Positions 51,442-60,771 of a DNA stretch of 64,000 nucleotides are shown piece by piece. Under the pieces are notes generated by a model. That model saw nothing but the letters and a program-made list of their open reading frames with translations. It was not told where the DNA came from and did not search any database. Position numbers and translations under genes: made by a program. Position 1 is the stretch's first letter. Each line of letters opens with the position of its first letter. Source of the stretch: Amycolatopsis suaedae (GTDB lineage: Bacteria; Actinomycetota; Actinomycetes; Mycobacteriales; Pseudonocardiaceae); assembly GCF_004214935.1 (NCBI RefSeq), contig NZ_SFCC01000007.1, positions 124,001 to 188,000 on the forward strand, written 5' to 3'.

Positions 51442-52920
51442 ATGGCGGACTTCTTCATCGGTGGTCAGTGGGTCGCGGCGGCACAGGGCGGTACGAGAGA
51501 GATCCGCTGCCCGGCGAACGGCTCCCTCGTGGCGGAGGTCTCGGAGGGAACCAGGGAGGACACCGAGGCCGCCATCGCCGCGGCGCGCGACGCGTTCGAC
51601 AACGGCCCGTGGCCGTCCACCCCGATCTGGGAACGCGGGGACGTGCTGCTCCGCGTCGCCGACCTGCTGGTGCGGGACAAGGCGATCTTCGCGCGGGCCG
51701 AGTCGCTGGACACCGGCAAACGGCTGGTGGAAAGCGAGTACGACCTCGACGACATCGCCCGCTGCTTCCGCTACTTCGGCAAGCTGGCCGGCCAGGACAG
51801 CGGCCGCGTCGTCGACACCGGCATTCCCGGCGCGATCAGCAGGATCGTGTACGAGCCGGTCGGCGTCTGCGGGCTGATCACGCCGTGGAACTACCCGCTG
51901 CTGCAGACGGCGTGGAAGGTCGCCCCCGCGCTGGCGGCTGGCAACACGTTCGTCCTCAAGCCCAGCGAGCTGACCCCGCACACGTCCATCCTGCTGATGC
52001 GCGTGCTGATGGAGGCGGGCGTTCCGGACGGCGTGGCCAACCTCGTCCTCGGCGCGGGCCCGGAAGCAGGCGCGCCGCTGTCCGATCACCCCGACGTCGA
52101 CCTGGTGTCGTTCACCGGCGGGCTGGCCACCGGGCGGATCATCGCCGCGTCGGCCGCCGCCACGGTGAAGAAGGTGGCACTGGAGCTGGGCGGCAAGAAT
52201 CCCAACGTGGTGTTCGCCGACGCCGACTTCGAGACCGCCGTCGACTACGCCCTGACCGCGGTGTTCCTGCACTCTGGGCAGGTCTGCTCGGCAGGTGCCC
52301 GGCTCATCGTGCAGAAGGAACTGCACGACCGCTTCGTCGACGAGCTGGTCCGCCGGGCCGAGCGCATCCGGCTGGGCGGTCCGTTCGACCCCGACGCCGA
52401 GACCGGCCCGCTGATCTCCGCCGCGCACCTGGAGAAGGTGGAGAAGTACGTCGCCGACTCGCTGGCCGAGGGCGCGGTGCTGCGCACCGGCGGCAGGCGC
52501 CCGGAGGGCGAGGCCTACGCCGGTGGCCACTACTACCTGCCGACCATCCTGGACAACGTCACCCGCGGCGGCGTCGCGGTGACCGAGGAGTCGTTCGGCC
52601 CGGTGCTGACCGTCGAGACGTTCACCGACGAGGACGAGGCCGTCGCCATCGCCAACGACACCGTCTACGGCCTGGCCGGCGGCGTGTTCACCAGCGACGG
52701 CGCGAAGGCGCAGCGGGTGGCGCACCGGCTGCGGCACGGCACGATCTGGATCAACGACTACCACCCCTACCTGCCGCAGGCCGAGTGGGGCGGGATGAAG
52801 CAGTCCGGCTTCGGCAGGGAACTGGGCCCGACGGGCCTCGCCGAATACCAGGAGGCCAAGCACATCTACCAGAACATCGATCCCGGACCGCAGTACTGGT
52901 TCTCCCACTCCGACAGCTGA
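51442..52920 (+). CDS. Betaine-aldehyde-type dehydrogenase
   Basis: This 492-residue NAD(P)-dependent aldehyde dehydrogenase has ITPWNYPLLQTAWKVAPALAAGN, catalytic Glu in LELGGKN (about 247) and catalytic Cys in GQVCSAG (about 281). It begins MADFFIGGQWV. The two following genes encode an APC permease and a choline-oxidase-like GMC enzyme, so its likely substrate is betaine aldehyde, giving glycine betaine. The ATG has GAGAGAGGGCAG upstream. This operon seems inserted in an otherwise conserved chromosomal block. Confidence 0.9.
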   Translation: MADFFIGGQWVAAAQGGTREIRCPANGSLVAEVSEGTREDTEAAIAAARDAFDNGPWPSTPIWERGDVLLRVADLLVRDKAIFARAESLDTGKRLVESEYDLDDIARCFRYFGKLAGQDSGRVVDTGIPGAISRIVYEPVGVCGLITPWNYPLLQTAWKVAPALAAGNTFVLKPSELTPHTSILLMRVLMEAGVPDGVANLVLGAGPEAGAPLSDHPDVDLVSFTGGLATGRIIAASAAATVKKVALELGGKNPNVVFADADFETAVDYALTAVFLHSGQVCSAGARLIVQKELHDRFVDELVRRAERIRLGGPFDPDAETGPLISAAHLEKVEKYVADSLAEGAVLRTGGRRPEGEAYAGGHYYLPTILDNVTRGGVAVTEESFGPVLTVETFTDEDEAVAIANDTVYGLAGGVFTSDGAKAQRVAHRLRHGTIWINDYHPYLPQAEWGGMKQSGFGRELGPTGLAEYQEAKHIYQNIDPGPQYWFSHSDS

Positions 52921-52936
52921 CCAAGGGACGGTGCAC

Positions 52937-54448
52937 GTGACGCAGACCGACGACGGGCTCGCCGGGTTCGGTTACAAGCAGGAGCTGGAACGCACACTCG
53001 GCAACTTCCACACCTTCGCCGCCGGGATCAGCTACATCTCGATCCTCACCGGCACCTTCCAGCTGTTCTACTTCGGCTTCAGCCTCGGCGGGCCCGCCTA
53101 CTGGTGGTCCTGGCCGATGGTGTTCGTCGGCCAGCTGATGGTGGCGCTGTCGTTCGCCGAGCTGGCTGCCCACTACCCGGTCGCCGGGTCGATCTACAAC
53201 TGGTCGAAGCGGCTGGGCAACCCGCACGTCGCGTGGCTGGCCGGGTGGATGATGCTGACGGCGTCGATCGTGACGATCGCGTCCGTCGCGCTGGCCTACC
53301 AGATCACGCTGCCGAAGATCTCGGACTTCTTCCAGTTCGTCGAGCACCCCGCCGTCAACGCGGTGATTCTCGGCACCGCGTTGATCGTGTTCACCACGGC
53401 CGTCAACGCCTGGGGCGTCAAGCTGATGGCGCGGATCAACAGCGCGGGCGTGTTCATCGAGCTGATCGCGGCGGTACTGCTGATCGTGCTGCTCGCGGTC
53501 AACATCGTCCGCGGCCCGCAGGTGGTCCTGGAGACGCAGGACACCGGTGCCGGGCACTCGACCGGTTACCTGGGCGCGTTCCTGGTCGCCGCGCTGGCCT
53601 CGACCTACGTCATGTACGGCTTCGACACGGCCAGCTCGCTCGGCGAGGAGTCGCACGACCCGCGGCGCAACGCCCCGCGCGCCATCCTGCGTGCGCTGAT
53701 CGCGTCGTTCGTGCTCGGCGGGCTGATCCTGCTGTTCGCGCTGATGGCCGTCGGTGACATCAACAACCCGGAGATCGCCACCGGCGGACTGCAGTTCATC
53801 GTGCTCGACGCACTGGGCACCACGGTCGGGACCGTGTTCCTGTGGACGGTCGTCATCGCGGTGACCGTGTGCAACCTGGCCGTGCAGTCGGCCGCGATCC
53901 GGATGATGTTCGCCATGGCGCGGGACAACAACCTGCCCGCCGGCAAGCGCCTGGCCAAGGTGGACCCGAAGCACAAGACCCCGGTGATCCCGGCGCTGGT
54001 GACCGGTGTGCTGGCGGTGGTCATCCTGGTGGTCAACATCAACCAGCCGCAGATCTTCACGGTGATCACCAGCATCGGCATCATCATGATCTACCTGGCC
54101 TACCTGCTGGTCACCGTGCCGATGCTGGTCAAGCGGCTGCGCGGGCAGTGGCCGCCGCCGAAGCAGCCGGGCCAGAAGTACTTCTCGCTGGGAAAGTTCG
54201 GGCTGCCGGTCAACATCATCGGCGTGCTGTGGGGCGGCGCGATGGTGGTCAACCTCGCCTGGCCGCGGCGTGAGGTCTACAACGCGACCGAGCCGTACCA
54301 CTGGTACCTGGAGTGGGGCGCGGTGCTGTTCGTCGGCGCCGTCGCCGTGATCGGGTTCGGCTACTACTGGTTCATCCAGCGGCACAAGACCGGCACGCTG
54401 GCCGACCACGCACTGGAAGTGCCACAGACCAAGGAGGAGACGCAGTGA
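52937..54448 (+). CDS. APC-family amino-acid/choline permease
   Basis: This 503-residue permease has about twelve membrane segments. It begins VTQTDDGLAGFGYKQELERTLGNFHTFAAGISYISILTG, as in the amino acid-polyamine-organocation (GABA/choline-type) subgroup, and has ALASTYVMYGFDTASSLGEESHDPRRNAPRAI, the conserved TM6-7 loop. Between an aldehyde dehydrogenase and a choline-type oxidase it most likely imports choline, although a plain amino acid is possible. The GTG at 52937 was chosen for its spacing to AAGGGA; a GTG six nt earlier is too close. Its stop overlaps the next gene. Confidence 0.86.
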   Translation: MTQTDDGLAGFGYKQELERTLGNFHTFAAGISYISILTGTFQLFYFGFSLGGPAYWWSWPMVFVGQLMVALSFAELAAHYPVAGSIYNWSKRLGNPHVAWLAGWMMLTASIVTIASVALAYQITLPKISDFFQFVEHPAVNAVILGTALIVFTTAVNAWGVKLMARINSAGVFIELIAAVLLIVLLAVNIVRGPQVVLETQDTGAGHSTGYLGAFLVAALASTYVMYGFDTASSLGEESHDPRRNAPRAILRALIASFVLGGLILLFALMAVGDINNPEIATGGLQFIVLDALGTTVGTVFLWTVVIAVTVCNLAVQSAAIRMMFAMARDNNLPAGKRLAKVDPKHKTPVIPALVTGVLAVVILVVNINQPQIFTVITSIGIIMIYLAYLLVTVPMLVKRLRGQWPPPKQPGQKYFSLGKFGLPVNIIGVLWGGAMVVNLAWPRREVYNATEPYHWYLEWGAVLFVGAVAVIGFGYYWFIQRHKTGTLADHALEVPQTKEETQ

Positions 54449-55992
54449 CCCAGGAATTCGACTACGTCGTCGTCGGTGGCGGTACGGCCGGATCGGTCGT
54501 CGCGGCGAGACTGTCGGAGAACCCGGATGTCACCGTGTGCCTCCTGGAAGCCGGTCCGTCCGATGTGGACGATCCGGCAATCCTGGAGCTGAACCGGTGG
54601 ATGGCGCTGCTGGAGTCCGGCTACGACTGGGACTACCTGGTGGAGCCGCAGGAGTCCGGCAACTCGTTCCTGCGCCACGCCAGGGCCAAGGTGCTCGGCG
54701 GCTGCTCGTCGCACAACTCGTGCATCGCGTTCTGGGCACCGGCCGAGGACCTCGACGAGTGGGCGGCGATGGGCCTGCCCGGCTGGTCCGCGGCCGACGT
54801 CTTCCCGCTCTACCAGCGGCTGGAGACCAACGACGGCGAAGGTGACCACCACGGCCGGTCCGGCCCGGTGACCATCCGCTCGGTGCCGCCCCGCGACCCG
54901 GCGGGCGTCGCGCTGCTGGAGGCGTGTGAGCAGGCCGGCATTCCCCGCGTGCAGTTCAACTCCGGCAAGACCGTCACCCACGGGGCAAACTGGTTCCAGA
55001 TCAACGCGCGTGAGGACGGCGTGCGGTCGTCGGCCTCGGTGTCCTACCTGCACCCGATCATGGGCAGCAGGCCCAACCTGGAGATCCGTACCGGCGTGCG
55101 GGCCAAGCGCATGACGTTCGAAGGAACGCGGTGCACCGGCGTCGAGGTGCAGACCGAGGATCTGTTGCACAGCACGCAGATCCGCGCCCGGCGGGAGGTC
55201 GTGCTCAGCGCGGGTGCGATCGACTCGCCGAAGCTGCTGATGCTGTCCGGCATCGGCCCGGCCGAGCACCTGCGCGAGGTGGGCGTCGACGTGCTGGTCG
55301 ACTCCCCCGGCGTCGGCGCCAACCTCCAGGATCACCCGGAGGGCCTCATCCAGTGGGAAGCGGCCAAGCCGATGGTGACCGACTCGACGCAGTGGTGGGA
55401 GATCGGCATCTTCACCACCACCGAGGAGGGCCTGGACCGGCCGGACCTGATGTTCCACTACGGCTCGGTGCCGTTCGACCTGAACACGCTGCGGCACGGC
55501 TACCCGACGACCGAGAACGGCTTCTGCCTGACCCCCAACGTCACGCGGAGCCGGTCGACCGGCACGGTCCGGCTGCGGACCAGGGACTTCCGGGACAAGC
55601 CCAAGGTCGACCCGCGGTACTTCACCGACCCGCACGACATGCGCGTGATGACCTACGGCATCCGGCTGGCCCGCGAGATCGTCGCCCAGGAGGCGATGAA
55701 GGAGTGGGCCGGTGCGGAACTGGCGCCCGGCCCGGACGCGCGCAGCGACGACGAGATCGCCGACTACCTGCGCAAGACGCACAACACGGTGTACCACCCG
55801 TCGTGCACCGTGCGGATGGGCGCGGACGGCGACCCGATGGCGCCGCTGGACGCCCGGCTGCGCGTGCGGGGCGTGCAGGGGCTGCGGGTGGCCGACGGGT
55901 CGGCCATGCCGTTCCTGGTGGCGGTCAACCCGTGCATCACCACGATGGCCATCGGCGAGAAGTGCGCCGACATGCTGGCCGAGGACGCCTGA
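54445..55992 (+). CDS. GMC-family choline oxidase/dehydrogenase
   Basis: This 515-residue FAD enzyme has YVVVGGGTAGSVVAARLSE as the dinucleotide fold, a GMC signature around KVLGGCSSHNSCIAFW (the covalent-FAD His of choline oxidase is not assignable here), and VVLSAGAIDSPKLLMLSGIGP as the second signature. The catalytic pair fits His about 451 (YHPSCTVRMG) and Asn about 495 (NPCITTM). It should oxidise choline to betaine aldehyde for the dehydrogenase two genes upstream. The GTG overlaps the permease stop; AAGGAGGAGACGCA precedes it. Confidence 0.88.
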   Translation: MTQEFDYVVVGGGTAGSVVAARLSENPDVTVCLLEAGPSDVDDPAILELNRWMALLESGYDWDYLVEPQESGNSFLRHARAKVLGGCSSHNSCIAFWAPAEDLDEWAAMGLPGWSAADVFPLYQRLETNDGEGDHHGRSGPVTIRSVPPRDPAGVALLEACEQAGIPRVQFNSGKTVTHGANWFQINAREDGVRSSASVSYLHPIMGSRPNLEIRTGVRAKRMTFEGTRCTGVEVQTEDLLHSTQIRARREVVLSAGAIDSPKLLMLSGIGPAEHLREVGVDVLVDSPGVGANLQDHPEGLIQWEAAKPMVTDSTQWWEIGIFTTTEEGLDRPDLMFHYGSVPFDLNTLRHGYPTTENGFCLTPNVTRSRSTGTVRLRTRDFRDKPKVDPRYFTDPHDMRVMTYGIRLAREIVAQEAMKEWAGAELAPGPDARSDDEIADYLRKTHNTVYHPSCTVRMGADGDPMAPLDARLRVRGVQGLRVADGSAMPFLVAVNPCITTMAIGEKCADMLAEDA

Positions 55993-56007
55993 GCGCCCGT
56001 TCCCGGA

Positions 56008-56095
56008 CTCCCCCAATGTGGCATTGGGGAACTTGAAGTACCCCAATGCCACATTGGGGTACTTCAAGTAGCCAAAAGCCGCATTGGCGGGGCGC
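56008..56095. terminator. Paired CCCCAATG hairpins (repeat family C, copy 2)
   Basis: Hairpin one is CCCCAATG-TGG-CATTGGGG (56011-56029). Hairpin two, 56031-56069, has perfect 18-bp arms (ACTTGAAGTACCCCAATG) around CCA. A third, weaker GCCAA/TTGGC pair begins at 56071. The cluster lies between convergent genes, so it should work as a bidirectional terminator. It is closely similar to 7448-7502. Confidence 0.8.
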
Positions 56096-57292
56096 TCAGC
56101 GGGTGAGCAGGGCGAGGCACTCCACGTGGTGCGTCATCGGGAAGGCGTCGAACGCCCGCAGGTTCGCCAGGTGGTAGCCGTGCCCGGCGAACGTGGCCAG
56201 GTCGCGCGCCAGCGCGGCCGGATCGCACGCCACGTACACCACGCGCTCCGGCTCCCCCGCCGCGACGGCGTCGACCACCGGCCGGCCCGCCCCCTTGCGG
56301 GGCGGGTCGAGCACCACCACGTCGGGGCGCTCGCCGACGTCACGCAGCACCTGCTCCACCCGGCCGGTCCGCCAGCGCACCTGCGGCAGGTCCGCCAGGT
56401 TGGCCCGCCCGTCGGACACCGCCCGCCTGCCGGACTCCACCGCCAGCACGCTGCCCCCGGCGCCGACCTGACCGGCCAGCACCGACGCGAACAGCCCGGC
56501 CCCGGCGTAGAGGTCCCACACGGTGCCGCCGGCCGGGGCGTCGGCCCACTCGCCGACGACCGCCGCGAACGTGCCGGCCGCGGCCGGGTGCACCTGCCAG
56601 AACCCATGCGCGGCAAGCCGCCAGTCCCGCCCGGCAGCGTGCTGCACGGCCACGCCACCGGAATGCTGCCTGCTCTTGCCCTTGCCCCGCTCGGTCCACA
56701 GTTCCCGCAGGTGGACGCGGCCGTCGCCGTCGCTGGTCACCTCCAGTTCGGCGCCGGGCCGCCACCGCCTGGCGACGGCGTCGTCGAGCGCCCCCGGCAC
56801 GGCGATCGGGCAGTCGTCCACCGGGATCACCCGGTGACTGCGGTGCGCGCGGAACCCGGCCCGGCCGTCGCGCCCGGCGACCAGCCGCACCCGGCTGCGC
56901 CAGTCCAGCATCCCGCCGGGCAGCGCCTCCACCACCACGTCCCGTTCCAGCCCGGCCAGCCGGACCAGCTGCTCGGCCACCACCCGGGCCTTGAGCTCCC
57001 GCTGGAACTCCGGCGCCGCGTGCTGCCAGTCGCAACCACCGCACAGCCCGGGCGCGGCCAGCGGGCAGGGCGGGGTCACCCGGTGCGGCGCCGCGTCCAG
57101 CACCTCGACGGCGTCCGCACGGCAGAACGCGCCGCCCCTGTCCTCGGTCACCCTCGCGGTCACCGTCTCACCGGGCAGCGCGTGCCGGACGAACACCACC
57201 CGGCCGTCCACACGGGACACACAGTGGCCGCCGTGCGCGACCGCGCCGACCTCCAGCCGCAGCTCCCGGCCGGTCCAGTCCACATCGGACAT
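56096..57292 (-). CDS. TrmA/RumA-type RNA (uracil-C5) methyltransferase
   Basis: This 398-residue protein has an N-terminal TRAM-like domain (LRLEVGAVAHGGHCVSRVDGRVVFVRHALPGETV). Cysteines for an iron-sulphur cluster lie in FCRADAVEV, PPCPLAAPGLCGGCDWQ. The SAM-binding part is TVWDLYAGAGLFASVLA; VVVLDPPRKGAG and VYVACDPAALARDL carry the catalytic cysteine. It methylates a uridine in rRNA or tRNA; which one is not clear. The ATG at 57292 touches the stop of the permease gene. It corresponds to Rv2689c in my memory of the mycobacterial order. Confidence 0.92.
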   Translation of the reverse strand: MSDVDWTGRELRLEVGAVAHGGHCVSRVDGRVVFVRHALPGETVTARVTEDRGGAFCRADAVEVLDAAPHRVTPPCPLAAPGLCGGCDWQHAAPEFQRELKARVVAEQLVRLAGLERDVVVEALPGGMLDWRSRVRLVAGRDGRAGFRAHRSHRVIPVDDCPIAVPGALDDAVARRWRPGAELEVTSDGDGRVHLRELWTERGKGKSRQHSGGVAVQHAAGRDWRLAAHGFWQVHPAAAGTFAAVVGEWADAPAGGTVWDLYAGAGLFASVLAGQVGAGGSVLAVESGRRAVSDGRANLADLPQVRWRTGRVEQVLRDVGERPDVVVLDPPRKGAGRPVVDAVAAGEPERVVYVACDPAALARDLATFAGHGYHLANLRAFDAFPMTHHVECLALLTR

Positions 57293-59310
57293 CAGCGGTC
57301 CCGCCCGCCCGGGGTGCCGCCGTACAGGCCACGCCGCAGGTCCTGCGGTGTCGGCCGGGCGCCGTCGGAGCGGCCGGCCGCCTTCTTCGACGACTTCAGC
57401 TGCCACGGGACGCTGGTCACCATCACACCCGGCTGGAACAGCAGCCTTCCCTTGAGCCGCAACGCACTCTGGTTGTGCAGTACCTGCTCCCACCAGTGCC
57501 CGACGACGTACTCGGGAATGAACACGGTGACGACGTTGCGCGGGTTGTCGCCACGCACCCGCTTGACGTAGTCCAGTACCGGCCGGGTGATCTCCCGGTA
57601 CGGCGACTCGACGACCTTGAGCGGCACCCGGAATCCCTGCTTCTCCCACTCCACGACCAGCCTGCGGGTGTCGGCGTCGTCGACGTTGACCGTCACGGCC
57701 TCCAGCACGTCCGGCCGGGTCGCCTTGGCGTAGGCCAGCGCCCGCAACGTCGGCCGGTGCAGCTGCGACACCAGCACGATCGCGTGGTTGCGTGACGGCA
57801 GCACCGGCGGCTTGCTGTCCTCACGGCGCAGTTCCTCGGCCACCCGGTCGTAGTGCTTCCGGATCGCCGTCATCAACAGGAAGATCGCCACCATCGCGGC
57901 GATGGCGATCCACGCACCCGCGGCGAACTTGGTGATCAGCACGATGATCAGCACGCTGCCGGTCATCGCCAGGCCGAACCCGTTGATCGCCTGCGACTGC
58001 CGCATCCGCCGCCGCTCGGCCTCGTCCGTTGTGGACGCCAGATGACGGTTCCAGTGCCGCAGCATGCCGAGCTGGCTGAGCGTGAACGACACGAACACGC
58101 CCACCGTGTACAGCGGGATCAGCCGGGTCACCTCGGCGTCGAACGCCACCACCAGGACGATGGCGAACCCGGCGAGGAACAGGATGCCGTTGGAGAACGC
58201 CAGCCGGTCGCCCCGGGTGTGCAGCTGCCGCGGCAGGTGCCGGTCCTGGGCCAGGATCGAGCCGAGCACCGGGAAGCCGTTGAACGCGGTGTTGGCGGCC
58301 AGCACCAGGATCAGCGCGGTCACGATGGTGACGAAGAAGAACCCGGCCGGGAACCCGTCGAAGATCGTCTCGGCAAGCTGGACGATCAGCGTGTCCTGGG
58401 TGTACCCGGGCGGCGCGCCGACCAGCTGGGTGGCCGGGTTCTCCGCGATCACCACGCCGGTCTCCCTGGCGAGCACGATCATGCCCATGAACATGCTGAC
58501 CGCGATCAGCCCGAGCAGCAGCAGCGTCGTCGCGGCGTTGCGGGACTTCGGCTTGCGGAACGCGGGCACGCCGTTGCTGATGGCCTCCACACCGGTCAGC
58601 GCCGCGCAGCCCTGGGTGAACGCCCGCAGCACCAGGAACATCAGCGCGACCCCGGCCAGCTGCTCGTGCTCCTGGGCCAGCTGGATGCCCGCGCTGTCGG
58701 CCCGCAGGTCCTCACCAGCGATCAGCGTCCGGTACAGACCGTAACCGATCATGGACAGCACGCCGAACATGAACGCGTAGGTCGGGATGGCGAACGCCGT
58801 CCCGGACTCCCGCAGGCCACGCAGGTTGATCGCGGACAGCAGCAGGATGGCGCCGACGGCGAACAAGGTCTTGTGCTCGGCGACGAACGGCACCAGCGCG
58901 CCGATGTTGGCCGCGGCCGCCGAGATCGACACCGCCACGGTCAGCACGTAGTCGACCAGCAGCGCGCTGGCCACGGTCAGGCCGGCCTTGGGGCCCAGGT
59001 TGACGGTGGCGACCTCGTAGTCGCCGCCCCCGCTGGGGTAGGCGTGCACGTTCTGCCGGTAGCTGGCGACCACGGCCAGCATCACCACGACCACCGCCAG
59101 GCCGATCCAGGGCGACATGGTGAACGACGCCAGCCCGGCCACGCTGAGGGTCAGGAAGATCTCCTCCGGCGCGTACGCCACACTCGACAGGGCGTCGGAG
59201 GCGAACACCGGCAGGGCGATCCGTTTGGGGAGCAGCGTGTGGGCCAGCCGGTCACTGCGAAACGGCCGCCCCAGGAGCAGCCGCTTGACCGCGGTCGCGA
59301 ACTTGGACAC
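57292..59310 (-). CDS. APC-family permease with C-terminal cytoplasmic domain
   Basis: This 672-residue membrane protein has about twelve membrane segments in residues 45-500 (SDALSSVAYAPEEIFLTLSVAGLASF; GGGDYEVATVNLGPKAGL; ALTGVEAISNGVPAFRKPKSRNA), then a soluble tail resembling a nucleotide-binding universal-stress fold (HAIVLVSQLHRPTLRALAYAKATRPDVLEAVTVNV). Relatives near ceoBC are proposed to be potassium or amino-acid transporters. The GTG at 59310 is 7 nt from TACGCT, indicating a leaderless start. It is divergent from ceoB, as in mycobacteria (Rv2690c/Rv2691). Confidence 0.9.
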   Translation of the reverse strand: MSKFATAVKRLLLGRPFRSDRLAHTLLPKRIALPVFASDALSSVAYAPEEIFLTLSVAGLASFTMSPWIGLAVVVVMLAVVASYRQNVHAYPSGGGDYEVATVNLGPKAGLTVASALLVDYVLTVAVSISAAAANIGALVPFVAEHKTLFAVGAILLLSAINLRGLRESGTAFAIPTYAFMFGVLSMIGYGLYRTLIAGEDLRADSAGIQLAQEHEQLAGVALMFLVLRAFTQGCAALTGVEAISNGVPAFRKPKSRNAATTLLLLGLIAVSMFMGMIVLARETGVVIAENPATQLVGAPPGYTQDTLIVQLAETIFDGFPAGFFFVTIVTALILVLAANTAFNGFPVLGSILAQDRHLPRQLHTRGDRLAFSNGILFLAGFAIVLVVAFDAEVTRLIPLYTVGVFVSFTLSQLGMLRHWNRHLASTTDEAERRRMRQSQAINGFGLAMTGSVLIIVLITKFAAGAWIAIAAMVAIFLLMTAIRKHYDRVAEELRREDSKPPVLPSRNHAIVLVSQLHRPTLRALAYAKATRPDVLEAVTVNVDDADTRRLVVEWEKQGFRVPLKVVESPYREITRPVLDYVKRVRGDNPRNVVTVFIPEYVVGHWWEQVLHNQSALRLKGRLLFQPGVMVTSVPWQLKSSKKAAGRSDGARPTPQDLRRGLYGGTPGGRDR

Positions 59311-59323
59311 GGCGCAGAGCGTA
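59311..59323 (-). promoter_or_regulatory. Likely leaderless promoter of the APC permease
   Basis: On the minus strand TACGCT (59318-59323) is followed by exactly 7 nt and the GTG. No ribosome site precedes the start codon. The spacing equals that at polA, supporting a leaderless transcript. Confidence 0.5.
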
Positions 59324-59440
59324 ACCACTTGCCCGATGACCCCGCGAAACGGTGAGGTGCGGCTACCGGCGCCCGTGCCGTTGGCGGTAGCGTGCGGCAT
59401 CGGAAGTGAGTCGCCGCGACACACAGAGGAGGCAGCAGGC

Positions 59441-60106
59441 GTGCACGTGGTGATCATGGGATGCGGCCGGGTCGGCTCGTCCCTGGCCGCGGCGCTGGAG
59501 CGACTCGGGCACGAGGTGGCCGTGATCGACAAGAACCAGCAGGCGTTTCGCCGGCTCAGCAGCGACTTCCACGGCCAGCAGGTCGTCGGCCTCGGGTTCG
59601 ACCGCAGAGTCCTCGAGGAGGCGGGCATCGAGCGGGCCGGCGCGTTCGCGGCGGTGTCCAGCGGCGACAACTCCAACATCATCTCCGCCCGCGTGGCGCG
59701 GGAGACGTTCGGCGTCGAGCACGTCGTGGCCCGGATCTACGACCACAAGCGGGCCGCCGTCTACGAGCGCCTCGGCATCCCCACCGTGGCCACCGTGCCG
59801 TGGACGACCGACCGGTTCCTGCGGACCCTGCTGCCCGACGGCGTCGCCTCGGCGTGGCGCGACCCGTCCGGCACGGTGGCCCTGCTGCAGCTGCCGGTGC
59901 ACGAGGGCTGGATCGGCCGCAGCGTGCGCGACCTCCAGGACGCCACCGGCGCCAGGGTCGCGTTCATCATGCGGTTCGGCACCGGCGTGCTGCCCAAGTC
60001 GAAGTCGGTGCTGCAGTCCGGCGACGTGGTCTACGTCGCCGCGGTGTCCGGCACGGTCAGCGACGTGACCAGCGTGGCGGCCCGCGCACCCGAGGAGGAC
60101 GACTGA
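59441..60106 (+). CDS. ceoB: TrkA-family potassium uptake regulator CeoB
   Basis: This 221-residue RCK/TrkA protein has an N-terminal Rossmann domain beginning VVIMGCGRVGSSLAAALERLGHEVAVIDK, a VVARIYDHKRAAVYERLGI stretch and a C-terminal TrkA_C-like ligand domain (LPVHEGWIGRSVRDLQDATGARVAFIMR). It controls a Trk/Ktr-type channel by NAD(H) or nucleotide binding. The GTG follows AGAGGAGGCAGCAGGC. Its stop overlaps ceoC by 1 bp. The pair matches the mycobacterial ceoBC operon. Confidence 0.93.
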   Translation: MHVVIMGCGRVGSSLAAALERLGHEVAVIDKNQQAFRRLSSDFHGQQVVGLGFDRRVLEEAGIERAGAFAAVSSGDNSNIISARVARETFGVEHVVARIYDHKRAAVYERLGIPTVATVPWTTDRFLRTLLPDGVASAWRDPSGTVALLQLPVHEGWIGRSVRDLQDATGARVAFIMRFGTGVLPKSKSVLQSGDVVYVAAVSGTVSDVTSVAARAPEEDD

Positions 60107-60762
60107 TGCGGGTAGCCATCGCCGGGGCCGGCGCCGTCGGCACGTCCATCGCCGCCGAGCTGATCGACGCCTCCCACCAGGTCATGCTGATCGAGCGGGA
60201 GGCCGACCACTTCGTGCCGGAGAGCGTCGAGCAGGCCGACTGGGTGCTCGGCGACGCCTGCGAGGTGTCCACGCTGGAGGAGTCCGGCATCCAGCTCTGC
60301 GACGTCGTGATCGCGGCCACCGGGGACGACAAGGTCAACCTGGTGGTGTCGCTGCTGGCCAAGACCGAGTTCGCCGTCCGCAGGGTGGTCGCCAGGGTCA
60401 ACAATCCGGCCAACGAGTGGCTGTTCACCGAGGCGTGGGGCGTCGACGTCGCCGTGTCGACACCGCGGATGCTCGCCGCGATGGTCGAGGAGGCCGTCAG
60501 CGTCGGCGACCTGGTGCGGCTGATGACGTTCCGCCGCAGCCAGGCCAACCTGGTGGAGATCACGCTGCCCGACGAGACGCCGCTGGCCGGACGGCCGGTG
60601 CGCGATCTCGCGCTGCCGAAGGACGCGGCGCTGGTGACCATCCTGCGTGGCGAGCGGGTCATCGTCCCGCAACCGGAGGACCCGCTGGAGCCCGGCGACG
60701 AGCTGCTGTTCGTCTCCCCGTCCGACGTGGAACCGGAGATCCGCGCGGCGCTCGGGTACTGA
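60106..60762 (+). CDS. ceoC: TrkA-family potassium uptake regulator CeoC
   Basis: This 218-residue partner of CeoB begins MRVAIAGAGAVGTSIAAELIDASHQVMLIERE and has VVIAATGDDKVNLVVSLLAKTEFAVRRVVARVNNPANEWLF. Its C-terminal TrkA_C-like domain contains LPDETPLAGRPVRDLALPKDAALVTILRG. The two proteins presumably assemble in one RCK ring. The ATG overlaps the CeoB stop (TGATG). A gene of unknown function follows 9 bp later. Confidence 0.93.
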   Translation: MRVAIAGAGAVGTSIAAELIDASHQVMLIEREADHFVPESVEQADWVLGDACEVSTLEESGIQLCDVVIAATGDDKVNLVVSLLAKTEFAVRRVVARVNNPANEWLFTEAWGVDVAVSTPRMLAAMVEEAVSVGDLVRLMTFRRSQANLVEITLPDETPLAGRPVRDLALPKDAALVTILRGERVIVPQPEDPLEPGDELLFVSPSDVEPEIRAALGY

Positions 60763-60771
60763 GGGCAGCCG